From positions 2,054,001 through 2,118,000 of the forward strand of contig NZ_AQUO01000001.1 of NCBI RefSeq assembly GCF_000371965.1: 64,000 nt of DNA, read 5' to 3'. Positions 16,984 through 25,702 of the stretch are shown in pieces. The DNA is from Paracoccus sp. N5. Lineage in GTDB: Bacteria; Pseudomonadota; Alphaproteobacteria; Rhodobacterales; Rhodobacteraceae. Within the stretch, counting starts at the first letter, position 1; each line of letters opens with the position of its first letter. The position numbers and the translations under genes were made by a program. Under the pieces are notes generated by a model that saw nothing but the letters and a program-made list of their open reading frames with translations, did no database searches and had not been told where the DNA came from.

Positions 16984-17958
16984 TCAGCCCCGTCCGTGCG
17001 GCTGCTGCCAGTCGATCAGCGGGTTGATCGGGATGATGCGATGCGGGTTTATCGTGGCGTGGCTGTAATGGTAATGCCGCACGATATGGTCGAAATGCAC
17101 CGTCTCGGAAACGCCGGGCCATTGATACAGCTCGCGCGTCCAGGCCCAGAGGTTGGGATATTCCCGCAACCATTTGCGATTGCACTTGAAATGCGTGTGA
17201 TAGACCGGGTCGAACCGGACCATGGTGGTGAACAGCCGCCAATCCGCCTCGGTCACCCGGCCGCCGCACAGATAGCGGTTTTCGGCCAGGTGGTTGTCCA
17301 GCCAGTCCAGCGTCTCGAACAGCGGGAACACCGCCTCGTCATAGGCGGCTTGCGAGGTGGCGAAGCCGGCCTTGTAGACGCCGTTGTTCACCCGGTCATA
17401 GATGCGGGCATTCATCTCGTCGATGCGGGGCAGCAGATCGGCCGGGCAATAGTCGTCGCGGTTGCCGGTCAGGGCGTCGAAGGCGCCGTTCAGCATGCGG
17501 ATGATCTCGGCGCTTTCGTTGCTGACGATGGTGCCCCGCGCCTTGTCCCACAGCACCGGCACCGTCACCCGGCCCGAGGCCTTGGGATCGGCCTTCAGGT
17601 AGATGTCGCGCAGGAAGGGCAGGCCGAACAGCCGGTCCCCGGTCGCCCCGGCGAAATCGGCCGAGAAGGTCCAGCCCTCGGACAGCATGTCGGGATGCAC
17701 GACCGAGATGTCGATATGCGGCGCGAGCCCCTTCAGCGCGCGAAAGATCAGCGCGCGATGCGCCCAGGGGCAGGCATAGGACACATAGAGGTGATAGCGC
17801 CCGCTTTCGGCGGCAAAGCCGCCCTCGCCGGTCGGGCCGGGCCTGCCGTCCGGGGTTATCCAGTTGCGCCAGGCCGTCACGCTGCGCTGGAACCGCCCGC
17901 CGGTGCTTTCGGTGTCATACCATTCGTCGTGCCAGGTGCCGTCCACCAATTGTCCCAT
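16984..17958 (-). CDS. glutathione S-transferase family protein, glutathionyl-hydroquinone reductase
   Basis: A 324-residue member of the Xi-class GST family (YqjG/ECM4). The catalytic Cys63 lies in YACPWAHRALI. VPVLWDKARGTIVSNESAEI gives the glutathione-binding thioredoxin-fold part, and RVTEADWRLFTTMVRFDPVY is the conserved helical part. Such enzymes reduce glutathionyl-hydroquinones. The start at MGQLVDGTW (17956-17958) gives the usual family length; longer frames upstream are out-of-frame readings of sulP. It is divergent from the ArsR-type regulator, about 105 bases apart. Confidence 0.9.
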   Translation of the reverse strand: MGQLVDGTWHDEWYDTESTGGRFQRSVTAWRNWITPDGRPGPTGEGGFAAESGRYHLYVSYACPWAHRALIFRALKGLAPHIDISVVHPDMLSEGWTFSADFAGATGDRLFGLPFLRDIYLKADPKASGRVTVPVLWDKARGTIVSNESAEIIRMLNGAFDALTGNRDDYCPADLLPRIDEMNARIYDRVNNGVYKAGFATSQAAYDEAVFPLFETLDWLDNHLAENRYLCGGRVTEADWRLFTTMVRFDPVYHTHFKCNRKWLREYPNLWAWTRELYQWPGVSETVHFDHIVRHYHYSHATINPHRIIPINPLIDWQQPHGRG

Positions 17959-18033
17959 GCCGCGCCTCGCTTGCTGCCTGCCGCCCCAGCATAGCCCGCC
18001 GCGCCGCATCGGCAACCGGGGCGTGGCTTGACC

Positions 18034-18058
18034 ATATCTTCGAAATATTGTAGGTATG
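18034..18058. promoter_or_regulatory. operator-like element ahead of the two-Cys ArsR regulator
   Basis: A 25-base stretch with the pattern ATATNTTCGA-N6-GNANGTATG ends 5 bases before the regulator's ATG. The same pattern recurs at 22058-22082 ahead of the persulfide dioxygenase gene, where the half-sites form a clean ATTC-N8-GAAT. Here the half-sites are degenerate (CTTC and GTAG), which fits weak autoregulation. Inferred from the match alone. Confidence 0.55.
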
Positions 18059-18063
18059 AAGCC

Positions 18064-18402
18064 ATGACCACCCAGACCCTGCCCCCGACCCCGCCGCTGC
18101 CGGAAGGCATCGACCCCGAGGCCATGCGCCAGGCGGCGGCCGAGGCCGGCGAGTTCCTGAAGATGCTGGGCAATCCGCACCGGCTGATGATCCTTTGCGC
18201 GCTGAGCTCGGGCGAGAAATCGGTGGGCCAGCTCGCGGCCTTCCTGGGCATCCGCGATTCCACCGTCTCGCAGCATCTGGCGCTTCTGCGCCGCGACCGC
18301 ATCATCGCCGGGCGGCGCGCCGGGCAGGTGATCTGGTATCGCATCGAAAGCGAACCGGCGCGGCGGGTGATGGCCGTGCTTTACGAGAGCTTCTGCGCCT
18401 GA
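18064..18402 (+). CDS. ArsR-family repressor of the SqrR/BigR (persulfide-sensing) type
   Basis: A 112-residue winged-helix protein with the recognition helix in DSTVSQHLALLRRDRI. It has exactly two cysteines, Cys45 (MILCALSSG) and Cys111 (ESFCA), 66 residues apart, the same spacing as the persulfide-sensing pair of SqrR (Cys41/Cys107). These repressors release DNA when a polysulfide bridge forms between the cysteines. The start at MTTQTL gives the family's length. The gene converges on sulP with a 22-base tail overlap; the target operon is most likely the persulfide dioxygenase operon. Confidence 0.87.
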   Translation: MTTQTLPPTPPLPEGIDPEAMRQAAAEAGEFLKMLGNPHRLMILCALSSGEKSVGQLAAFLGIRDSTVSQHLALLRRDRIIAGRRAGQVIWYRIESEPARRVMAVLYESFCA

Positions 18403-20102
18403 GCACAGTCGCCGCGCAGGGCGCAGGTCGCCTCGTGCTGCGACAGGAACACCCGGCCCGACAGGTGGTGCAGGAAATCGCTGCGGCCCAGCCGGTCCAT
18501 GACCGGCCCCTTGACCTCCGACAGGTGGAACTTGACCCCGGCCTCGGCCAGCCGGCGGTTGATCTCCTGCAGGCTTTCCAGGGCGCTGGCGTCGATGTCG
18601 CTGACCGAGGGGCACATCAGCACGACATGGCGGATGCGCGGATCGCCCGCCACCAGCGCGGCGATGCGGTCCTCGAGAAAGCGCGAATTGGCGAAATACA
18701 GGCTTTCGTCCACGCGCAGCGACAGGATGCCGGGGCAGGTCTCGACCCGGTGGCGGTCGATGTTGCGGAAATGCTCGGTCCCCGGCACCTGTCCCACCAC
18801 CGCCATATGCGGCCGCGCGCTGCGGTAAAGCTGCATGACCAGCGACAGGATGACGCCGGCGCTGATGCCCTGCTCGACCCCCACCAGCAGCGTGACCAGG
18901 ATGGTCGCGGCCATGGCGGCGAAATCGCGGCGGGAATAGGCATGGGTGCGGGCGATGGCGCGCAGGTCGACCAGCGACAGCACCGCCAGGATGATGGTCG
19001 CGGCCAGCACCGCCTGCGGCAGGTCGGCCAGAAGCGGCGTCAGGAACAGCGCCGCGCCGGCGATGCCGATGGCGGTGAAGACCCCCGCCGCCGGGGTCCG
19101 GGCGCCGGCATCGTCGTTCACCACCGAGCGGGCAAAGCCCCCGGTCACCGGATAGCCGCCGCTGAGGCCGGCGGCGATATTGGCGGCGCCAAGGCCGATC
19201 AGCTCCTGGTCCGGGGCGATGCGCTGGCGCTTGCGCGCCGCCAGCGTCTGCCCGACCGAGACCGACTCGACAAAGCCCACGACCGAGATCAGCGCCGCTG
19301 CCGGCGCCAGCGCGGCCAGCAGTTCCGCCGAAAGGGCGGGCAGGGCGGGCGCCGGCAAGCCCTGCGGGATGGCGCCGACCAACGCCACGCCGCGCGCGCC
19401 CAGGTCGAAGGCCTTGACCAGCAGGACCGCGACCGCGATGGCAAGAATCGGCGCCGACCGCGCCAGCATGTCGGCCAGCCGCGCCGGCAGGCCAAGCGCG
19501 GCCAGGCCCGGCCGCGCCCAACGCCGCGCCGCGTAAAGGAAGGCCAGCGCGCCGAGCCCGATCGCCAGCGTCCAGGCATTCGCCTGGCGGGCATGGGCCA
19601 GCAGCGCGGGCAGGATCTCGACCAGCGTGGTGCCGCCGGCCTGGATGCCCAGCAGATGCTTCACCTGCCCGGCGGCGATCAGGATGCCCGAGGCGGTGAT
19701 GAAGCCGGAAATCACCGGATGGCTGAGGAAATTCGCCAGGAACCCCAGCCGGAACAGCCCCGCCGCCAGCAGCATCGCGCCCGAGATCAGCGCCAGCGCC
19801 GCCGCCGCGACCAGCGGACCGGCCAGCCCCTGCGCCACCACCGGCCCGATGGCCGAGGCGGTCATCAGCGACACCACCGCCACCGGCCCGACCGCCAGCA
19901 CCCGCGAGGTGCCGAATCCGGCATAGGCGACCAGCGGCAGGATCGAGGCGTAAAGCCCGACCTCGGGCGGCAGGTTCGCCAGCATGGCATAGGCCAGGCT
20001 CTGCGGGATCAGCATGATCGTCACGATCACCGCCGCCAGCAGGTCCGAGGACAGCGTGGCCCCGTCATAGCCCCGCGCCCATTCCAGCGCCGGCAGCTTC
20101 AT
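18381..20102 (-). CDS. SulP-family anion permease with STAS domain
   Basis: A 573-residue transporter. It starts MKLPALEWARGYDGATLSSD and has LIPQSLAYAMLANLPPEVGL in the first transmembrane repeat, VVGFVESVSVGQTLA in a later segment, and a C-terminal STAS domain from about residue 440 (SDIDASALESLQEINRRL). Family members carry sulfate, bicarbonate or other anions. As the last gene of the persulfide operon it probably exports or exchanges sulfite or sulfate, but the substrate is not visible. Its start overlaps the preceding gene's stop by 4 bases. Confidence 0.88.
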   Translation of the reverse strand: MKLPALEWARGYDGATLSSDLLAAVIVTIMLIPQSLAYAMLANLPPEVGLYASILPLVAYAGFGTSRVLAVGPVAVVSLMTASAIGPVVAQGLAGPLVAAAALALISGAMLLAAGLFRLGFLANFLSHPVISGFITASGILIAAGQVKHLLGIQAGGTTLVEILPALLAHARQANAWTLAIGLGALAFLYAARRWARPGLAALGLPARLADMLARSAPILAIAVAVLLVKAFDLGARGVALVGAIPQGLPAPALPALSAELLAALAPAAALISVVGFVESVSVGQTLAARKRQRIAPDQELIGLGAANIAAGLSGGYPVTGGFARSVVNDDAGARTPAAGVFTAIGIAGAALFLTPLLADLPQAVLAATIILAVLSLVDLRAIARTHAYSRRDFAAMAATILVTLLVGVEQGISAGVILSLVMQLYRSARPHMAVVGQVPGTEHFRNIDRHRVETCPGILSLRVDESLYFANSRFLEDRIAALVAGDPRIRHVVLMCPSVSDIDASALESLQEINRRLAEAGVKFHLSEVKGPVMDRLGRSDFLHHLSGRVFLSQHEATCALRGDCAQAQKLS

Positions 20103-20506
20103 CCGCGCAGGACCCGCGCCAGCGCAATGCCCGCCAGCATCGCCGCGACGAAGATCACCGCGTCGGGCTGACCCAGCCCCAGCGCGGGAATCGCGCCTCC
20201 GGGGCAGAAGCCGGCGATGCCCCAGCCGATGCCGAACAGGATCGAGCCGCCGACCAGCCCGCGGTCGAGATCGCGCCGCGCCGGCAGCTGGAAGGCCGGC
20301 GCGAGAGCCGGGCGCGGGCGGCGCAGCGCCAGCCGGTAGCCGAGGAACGTGACCAGCAGCGCGCCGGCCATGACAAAGGCCAGCGACGGATCCCAGGCCC
20401 CGGCGAGGTCGAAGAAATTCAGCACCTTGGCCGGGTTTATCATGCCGGCAATCGCGATGCCGGCGCCAAAGACCAGCCCCGACAGGAGGGCAACGAGGAT
20501 CGGCAT
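20099..20506 (-). CDS. YeeE/YedE-type membrane protein, C-terminal half (DUF6691-like)
   Basis: A 135-residue protein with four hydrophobic segments. It carries the family motifs AGMINPAKVLNFFD near the N-terminus and GWGIAGFCPGGAIPALG with the conserved Cys. In E. coli TsuA (YeeE) the two halves are one polypeptide that carries thiosulfate; here, as in BigR regulons (PmpA/PmpB), they are split into two genes. It directly follows the partner half and overlaps sulP by 4 bases. Import or export of a sulfur species is likely. Confidence 0.83.
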   Translation of the reverse strand: MPILVALLSGLVFGAGIAIAGMINPAKVLNFFDLAGAWDPSLAFVMAGALLVTFLGYRLALRRPRPALAPAFQLPARRDLDRGLVGGSILFGIGWGIAGFCPGGAIPALGLGQPDAVIFVAAMLAGIALARVLRG

Positions 20507-20926
20507 CTAGAACCCTCCGACCAGGTGGCGGATGACGAAGACGGTGGCAAAGGCCGCCGCCATGAAGCAGCCGGTCGCCACCAGCGAGCGCGGCGACAGC
20601 CGGGCATTGCCGCAGACGCCGTGCCCCGAGGTGCAGCCGCCGCCATAAATGACGCCGATCCCGACCAGCACGCCGCCGACCACCAGCCAGGGTCGCGGCA
20701 CCGGGCTGTCGAAGGCGATCTCGACGCCCGCCGCCCGCATCAGCGCCGGCGCCGCCACGGCGCCCAGCAGAAAGGCCAGCCGCCAGCCGCGCCCACGCTC
20801 GAAGATCGCGCCGGACAGGATGCCGGTCATGCCGGCGACCCGTCCCAGCGCCGCCATCAGCAGGACGGCAGCAAGCCCGATCAGCGCACCCCCCAGTGCC
20901 GATTGCAGGGGCGTGAAATCCGTCAC
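20507..20926 (-). CDS. YeeE/YedE-type membrane protein, N-terminal half
   Basis: A 139-residue membrane protein. It starts at a GTG (VTDFTPLQSALGGALIG) that overlaps the stop of the DUF2892 gene by 4 bases. It carries the YeeE motif IYGGGCTSGHGVCGNARLSP with conserved Cys and the LSPRSLVATGCFM segment. Together with the next gene it makes a complete YeeE-like transporter. The tight overlaps show it belongs to the persulfide operon. Confidence 0.83.
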   Translation of the reverse strand: MTDFTPLQSALGGALIGLAAVLLMAALGRVAGMTGILSGAIFERGRGWRLAFLLGAVAAPALMRAAGVEIAFDSPVPRPWLVVGGVLVGIGVIYGGGCTSGHGVCGNARLSPRSLVATGCFMAAAFATVFVIRHLVGGF

Positions 20927-21126
20927 CGCCGCCCGCAGGTGCTGATGCCGAACAGCGCATAGGCCGGGCAGATCCGCGCCAGCGCGGTCAGCACCAGCAC
21001 GGCGCCGACGACCAGCGCCGCCCATTTCGCCAGCCCCGTCAGCCCCGCGAGTAGGCCCAGCAGGATCAGCGCCCCGCCAAGCGCGATGCGCAATGCGCGG
21101 TCGATGCCGCCGACATTCGTCTTCAT
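20923..21126 (-). CDS. DUF2892 (YgaP-type) small membrane protein
   Basis: A 67-residue protein with the DUF2892 signature: MKTNVGGIDRALRIALGGAL, two hydrophobic helices and a Cys-containing end (ARICPAYALFGISTCGRR). In E. coli YgaP this domain anchors a rhodanese; free-standing versions are common in persulfide-responsive operons. The two cysteines suggest a role in handling sulfane sulfur at the membrane, which is an inference. It starts 12 bases after the dioxygenase gene. Confidence 0.87.
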   Translation of the reverse strand: MKTNVGGIDRALRIALGGALILLGLLAGLTGLAKWAALVVGAVLVLTALARICPAYALFGISTCGRR

Positions 21127-21138
21127 CCTCGTCTCTCC

Positions 21139-22011
21139 TCAGTCCCAGGCCGCATCGAGCAGGTCGAGCGGGATTTTCAGATAGCGCCGGCCGTTCGCTT
21201 CCGGCTCGGGCAGCCGGCCGGCATTGGTGTTCACCTGCAAGGCGTGCAGGATCAGCTTGGGCATCGGCAGGGTCTTGTCGCGCGCCTCGCGCGTGGCGAC
21301 GAAGCCGGCCTCGTCCATGCCGGCGACATGCGGGTTCTCGCGCTTCTGCTCGGCCACGGTCGATTCCCAGCGCGGCGGCCGCCCGTCCGGACAATAGTCG
21401 TGGCCGGTGAAGATGCGGGTGTCGTCCGGCAGGGCCAGGATGGCCTGGATCGAGCGCCACAGCACCGCCGCGTTGCCGCCGGGGAAATCGGCCCGCGCCG
21501 TGCCGCTGTCGGGCATGAACAGCGTGTCATGCACGAAGGCCGCGTCGCCGATGACATAGGTGACCGAAGCCAGCGTATGGCCGGGCGAGAACATGACCCG
21601 GGCCGGGATGGTCCCGACGCTGAAGCTGTCGCCCTCGGCGAACAGCCGGTCCCACTGGCTGCCGTCGGCGGGCATCTCGCGGTTGTAGAAACCGTTCCAC
21701 AGCTTCTGCACCTCGACCACCTTTTCGCCGATGGCGGCCGGCGCCCCGGTCTTGCGGCGCAGATAGTCGGCGGCCGAGAAATGGTCGGCATGGGGATGGG
21801 TGTCCAGGATCCACTGCACCCGATAGCCCCTGTCGGCGACGAAGTTCAGGATGCGATCCGCCTCGATGGTGGCGGTGGCGCCGGATTTCTCGTCATAGTC
21901 CAGAACCGGGTCGATGATCGCGCAATCCCCGGTCGCGGGGTCGGCCACCACATATTGCACCGAGCCGGTCCGTGCCTCGTAGAACCCTGTCACTTCCGGA
22001 TGCGCATTCAT
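21139..22011 (-). CDS. persulfide dioxygenase-like metallo-beta-lactamase-fold protein (Blh/ETHE1 type)
   Basis: A 290-residue MBL-fold enzyme with the metal-binding THPHADHFSAADYL, FSPGHTLASVTYVIGD, HDTLFMPDSGTARADFPGG and IFTGHDYCPDG. The pattern is that of iron-dependent persulfide dioxygenases and of Blh in the BigR operon, which turn glutathione persulfide into sulfite. It is the first gene of the five-gene operon ending in sulP. The start at MNAHPEV (22009-22011) fits family length. An ATTC-N8-GAAT operator lies about 50 bases upstream. Confidence 0.88.
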   Translation of the reverse strand: MNAHPEVTGFYEARTGSVQYVVADPATGDCAIIDPVLDYDEKSGATATIEADRILNFVADRGYRVQWILDTHPHADHFSAADYLRRKTGAPAAIGEKVVEVQKLWNGFYNREMPADGSQWDRLFAEGDSFSVGTIPARVMFSPGHTLASVTYVIGDAAFVHDTLFMPDSGTARADFPGGNAAVLWRSIQAILALPDDTRIFTGHDYCPDGRPPRWESTVAEQKRENPHVAGMDEAGFVATREARDKTLPMPKLILHALQVNTNAGRLPEPEANGRRYLKIPLDLLDAAWD

Positions 22012-22057
22012 GGGAAAACCTCGTGCTTGGCGGGCGGGATGCGGAATTTCATCCGTG

Positions 22058-22082
22058 ATATATTCGATTATGCGAATGTATG
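22058..22082. promoter_or_regulatory. SqrR/BigR-type operator of the persulfide operon
   Basis: ATTC at 22062-22065 and GAAT at 22074-22077 are separated by 8 bases, matching the ATTC-N8-GAAT motif described for SqrR. The flanks (ATAT before, GTATG after) also match the element ahead of the regulator gene at 18034-18058. The position, about 50 bases before the dioxygenase start, fits a repressor site over the promoter. Confidence 0.72.
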
Positions 22083-22134
22083 CAAGAGACGGCGACACCT
22101 GCGCGGCTTCGTCGCACCGCCGGGGTTCGCGCAT

Positions 22135-22167
22135 GAAAAAGGGCCGGATGCGCGCGGCATCCGGCCC
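22135..22167 (-). terminator. rho-independent terminator of pyc
   Basis: An 11-bp near-perfect stem, GGGCCGGATGC and GCATCCGGCCC (22141-22167), is followed on the minus strand by five T (complement of 22136-22140). It lies about 25 bases after the pyc stop and before the persulfide operon promoter, insulating the two units. Confidence 0.85.
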
Positions 22168-22191
22168 GTTCTGCTGACGCCGAAATGGCGG

Positions 22192-25100
22192 CTATTCGAT
22201 TTCGACCATGAGATCCTTTGCGTCGACGGCATGTCCCGGGGTGACGTGAAGGGCCTTGATGACGCCGGCGCGGTCGGCGTGCAGGCCGGTTTCCATCTTC
22301 ATCGCCTCGATGGTCAGGAGCATGTCGCCGGGGTTGACCTTCTGGCCGACCGCGACCGCGACCGAAGCGACCACGCCGGGCATCGGCGCGCCGACATGGC
22401 CCTCGTTCGCGGGGTCGGCCTTGGGACGGGCGGCGGTCTGCGCCTTGACCAGGCGGTTCGGCACCCGGATCACCCGCGGCTGGCCGTTCAGTTCGAAGAA
22501 CACCTTGACCTCGCCGGTCTCGTCGGTCTCGCCGATGGCCTGCAGGCGGATCTCCAGCGTCTTGCCGGGGTCGATCTCGGCCGCGATCTCCTCGCCCGGC
22601 TCCATGCCGTAGAAGAAGGTCCGCGTCGGCAGGGTGCGCACCGGGCCGTACATCCGGTGCCGGCCCATGTAGTCCAGGAAGACCTTGGGATACATCAGAT
22701 AGCCGTTCAGATCCTCGTCATCGACCGCCTTGCCTTCCAGCAGGGTCTCGACCTCGGCCCGGGTCGCCTCCAGGTCCACCGGCGGCATCGAGGCGCCGGG
22801 GCGGGTGGTCAGCGGCGGCTCGCCCTTCAGCACCTTCTTCTGCAAGGCCGCGGGCCAGCCCCCGGGCGGCTGGCCCAGGTTGCCCTTCATCATGTCGACG
22901 ACCGAATCGGGGAAGGCGACCTCGACCGCGGGATCCTCGACCTGGGCGCGCGAAAGCCCCTGCGCCACCATCATCAGCGCCATGTCGCCCACCACCTTGG
23001 AACTGGGCGTGACCTTGACGATGTCGCCGAACATCTGGTTTGCGTCGGCATAGGCCTGGGCGACCTCGTGCCAGCGTTCCTCGAGGCCCAGCGAACGCGC
23101 CTGCGCCTTGAGGTTGGTGAACTGGCCCCCGGGCATCTCGTGCAGCCAGACCTCGGAGGCCGGGGCCTGCAAGCCACTCTCGAAGGCGGCATATTGCTCG
23201 CGCACCGCCTCCCAGTAGTTCGAGATCTCGCGGATGGCGCGGATGTCGAGCCCGGTGTCGCGCTCGGTATGGCGCAGCGCCTCGACGATGGAACCCAGGC
23301 AGGGCTGCGAGGTATTGCCCGAGAAGGCGTCCATGGCGCAGTCGACCGCATCGACCCCGGCGGCGCTGGCGGCCAGGATCGTCGCCCCGCTGATGCCGCC
23401 GGTGTCATGGGTGTGGAAATGCACCGGCAGGCCGATCTCGTCCTTCAGCGCCTTGACCAGGATGCTGGCCGAGGCCGGCTTCAAGAGCCCCGCCATGTCC
23501 TTCAGCCCCAGCACATGCGCGCCGGCATCGCTGAGTTCGCGCGCCATCTTCAGGTAGTATTGCAGGTCGTATTTCGACCGGGCCGGGTCCAAAAGGTCGC
23601 CGGTATAGCAGATCGTGCCCTCGCAAAGCTTGCCCGACTCGATCACCGCATCCATGGCGACGCGCATGTTCGGGGTCCAGTTCAGGCTGTCGAAGACCCG
23701 GAACACGTCGACGCCGGTCTTGGCCGCCTGCCGGACGAATTCCTGCACCACATTGTCGGGGTAATTGGTGTAGCCGACGCCGTTCGAGGCCCGCAGCAGC
23801 ATCTGCGTCATCAGGTTCGGCATGCGCGCGCGCAGGTCGCGCAGCCGCTGCCAGGGGCATTCCTGCAGGAAGCGATAGGCGACGTCGAAGGTCGCGCCGC
23901 CCCAGCATTCGACCGAGAACAGCCCCGGCAGGTTCGCGGCGTAAGAGGGCGCGACCCGGATCATGTCGATCGAGCGCATCCGCGTGGCCAGCAGGCTCTG
24001 GTGGCCGTCGCGCATCGAGGTGTCGGTGATCAGCAGCCGCTTTTGCGCCAGCATCCAGTCGGCGACGGCCTTCGGGCCCTGGCTTTCCAGCAATTGCCGC
24101 GTGCCCGGCGCCGGCTCGGCCTTGGGCGCGGGCGGCACCAGGGCGCGGGCCTCGGCCGGCGGCAGCGGCCGGCCAGCGGTCTCGGGATGGCCGTTGACGG
24201 TGATGTCGGCGATATAGACCAGAAGCTTCGTCGCCCGGTCGCGGCGCTTGCGGAACGCGAACAGGTCCGGCGTGGTGTCGATGAACTTGGTCGTATAGCT
24301 GTCGTCAAGGAAGGTCGGGTGTTTCAGCAGGTTGATGACGAATTCGATATTCGTCGCCACGCCGCGCACCCGGAACTCGCGCAGCGCCCGGTCCATCCGC
24401 GCGATGGCCTTTTCCGGCGTCTGGGCATGGGCGGTGACCTTGACCAGCAGCGAATCATAGAAGCGGGTGATGACGCCGCCGGAATAGGCGGTACCGCCGT
24501 CCAGCCGGATGCCGTTGCCGGTGGCCGAGCGATAGGCGGTGATGCGGCCGTAGTCCGGGATGAAGTTGTTCAGCGGGTCTTCGGTCGTGACCCGGCATTG
24601 CAGGGCGTGGCCGTTCAGATGCACGTCCTGCTGGCTGGCGGCGCCGGTGGCCTGCGCCAGCGTCGCGCCCTCGGCGATCAGGATCTGGCTCTGCACGATG
24701 TCGATGCCGGTGACCTCCTCGGTCACGGTATGCTCGACCTGGACGCGCGGGTTCACCTCGATGAAGTAGAACTGCTGGCTGTCCATATCCATCAGGAATT
24801 CGACGGTGCCGGCGTTCTGGTAGCCGACGGCGCGGCCGATCTTCAGCGCCAGCGCGCAGACCTCGGCGCGTTGCTCGGGGGTCAGATAGGGCGCGGGCGC
24901 GCGTTCGACGACCTTCTGGTTGCGGCGCTGCACGGTGCAGTCGCGTTCATAGAGATGGTAAAGCCCGCCGTGGCTGTCGCCCAGAAGCTGCACCTCGACA
25001 TGGCGCGCGCGCAGGATCATCTTTTCCAGATAACCCTCGCCATTGCCGAAGGCGGCCTCGGCCTCGCGCCTTCCCTCGCGCACCTTCTCGGGCAGCTCCT

Positions 25101-25626
25101 CGGGCCCCATGATCGGCCGCATGCCGCGCCCGCCGCCGCCCCAGGAGGCTTTCAGCATCAGCGGATAGCCGATCTGCGCGGCTTCCTGCTTGATGGCTTC
25201 CATGTCCTCGCCCAGCACCTCGGTGGCCGGGATGACCGGCACGCCGGCTTCGATGGCAACGCGCCGCGCGCTGGCCTTGTCGCCAAGCGCGCGCATGGTG
25301 TCGGCCGAGGGACCGATGAAGGCGATGCCGGCGGCCTGGCAGGCATCGACGAAATCGGGGTTCTCGCTGAGCAGGCCATAGCCCGGATGGATGGCGTCGG
25401 CGCCGGATTCCTTCGCGACGCGGATGATCTCGGGGATCGAGAGATAGGCCGCGACCGGGCCCAGCCCCTCGCCGATGCGATAAGCCTCGTCCGCCTTGAA
25501 GCGGTGCAGGCCCAGCTTGTCCTCCTCGGCATAGACCGCCACCGTCTTCTTGCCCAGCTCGTTCGCCGCCCGCATCACGCGGATCGCTATCTCGCCACGG
25601 TTCGCTACCAAGATCTTGCGGAACAT
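22192..25626 (-). CDS. pyc: pyruvate carboxylase
   Basis: A 1144-residue biotin enzyme that makes oxaloacetate from pyruvate, bicarbonate and ATP (anaplerosis). The order is as in single-chain pyruvate carboxylases: biotin carboxylase from the N-terminus (KILVANRGEIAIRVMRA, FIEVNPRVQVEHTVTEEVTG), carboxyltransferase from about residue 540 (LLITDTSMRDGHQSLLATR, PVHFHTHDTGGIS), and the C-terminal biotinyl domain with the lysine in EAMKMET. The ATG at 25626 follows a G-rich ribosome site; an ATG 19 codons upstream adds unrelated residues. The length is normal and no defect is seen. Very long frames on the opposite strand are shadows. Confidence 0.97.
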   Translation of the reverse strand: MFRKILVANRGEIAIRVMRAANELGKKTVAVYAEEDKLGLHRFKADEAYRIGEGLGPVAAYLSIPEIIRVAKESGADAIHPGYGLLSENPDFVDACQAAGIAFIGPSADTMRALGDKASARRVAIEAGVPVIPATEVLGEDMEAIKQEAAQIGYPLMLKASWGGGGRGMRPIMGPEELPEKVREGRREAEAAFGNGEGYLEKMILRARHVEVQLLGDSHGGLYHLYERDCTVQRRNQKVVERAPAPYLTPEQRAEVCALALKIGRAVGYQNAGTVEFLMDMDSQQFYFIEVNPRVQVEHTVTEEVTGIDIVQSQILIAEGATLAQATGAASQQDVHLNGHALQCRVTTEDPLNNFIPDYGRITAYRSATGNGIRLDGGTAYSGGVITRFYDSLLVKVTAHAQTPEKAIARMDRALREFRVRGVATNIEFVINLLKHPTFLDDSYTTKFIDTTPDLFAFRKRRDRATKLLVYIADITVNGHPETAGRPLPPAEARALVPPAPKAEPAPGTRQLLESQGPKAVADWMLAQKRLLITDTSMRDGHQSLLATRMRSIDMIRVAPSYAANLPGLFSVECWGGATFDVAYRFLQECPWQRLRDLRARMPNLMTQMLLRASNGVGYTNYPDNVVQEFVRQAAKTGVDVFRVFDSLNWTPNMRVAMDAVIESGKLCEGTICYTGDLLDPARSKYDLQYYLKMARELSDAGAHVLGLKDMAGLLKPASASILVKALKDEIGLPVHFHTHDTGGISGATILAASAAGVDAVDCAMDAFSGNTSQPCLGSIVEALRHTERDTGLDIRAIREISNYWEAVREQYAAFESGLQAPASEVWLHEMPGGQFTNLKAQARSLGLEERWHEVAQAYADANQMFGDIVKVTPSSKVVGDMALMMVAQGLSRAQVEDPAVEVAFPDSVVDMMKGNLGQPPGGWPAALQKKVLKGEPPLTTRPGASMPPVDLEATRAEVETLLEGKAVDDEDLNGYLMYPKVFLDYMGRHRMYGPVRTLPTRTFFYGMEPGEEIAAEIDPGKTLEIRLQAIGETDETGEVKVFFELNGQPRVIRVPNRLVKAQTAARPKADPANEGHVGAPMPGVVASVAVAVGQKVNPGDMLLTIEAMKMETGLHADRAGVIKALHVTPGHAVDAKDLMVEIE

Positions 25627-25702
25627 ATCGCCCCCCTGTGTTCGCCCGAGCGGGCACATTAGAGATGCTGCGCCGCAGCGCAAGCACTCTGTTTCGGCAG
25701 TG

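Noticed and set aside
16984..19521. An 845-codon minus-strand frame that would fuse a SulP-like region to the hydroquinone reductase
   Set aside because: The upstream part is an out-of-frame reading of sulP and of the strand opposite arsR. The reductase alone has normal length and a good start at 17958.
18381..20960. An 859-codon frame suggesting a long N-terminal extension of SulP
   Set aside because: The first 286 codons are an out-of-frame reading of the two YeeE genes. SulP starts at 20102, overlapping the previous stop.
21244..25662. A 1472-codon open frame on the plus strand opposite pyc and the persulfide dioxygenase gene
   Set aside because: It mirrors the codon bias of pyc on the other strand, is rich in His, Arg, Gln and Gly without any motif, and crosses two genes and an operator. 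It is a shadow of GC-rich coding sequence.
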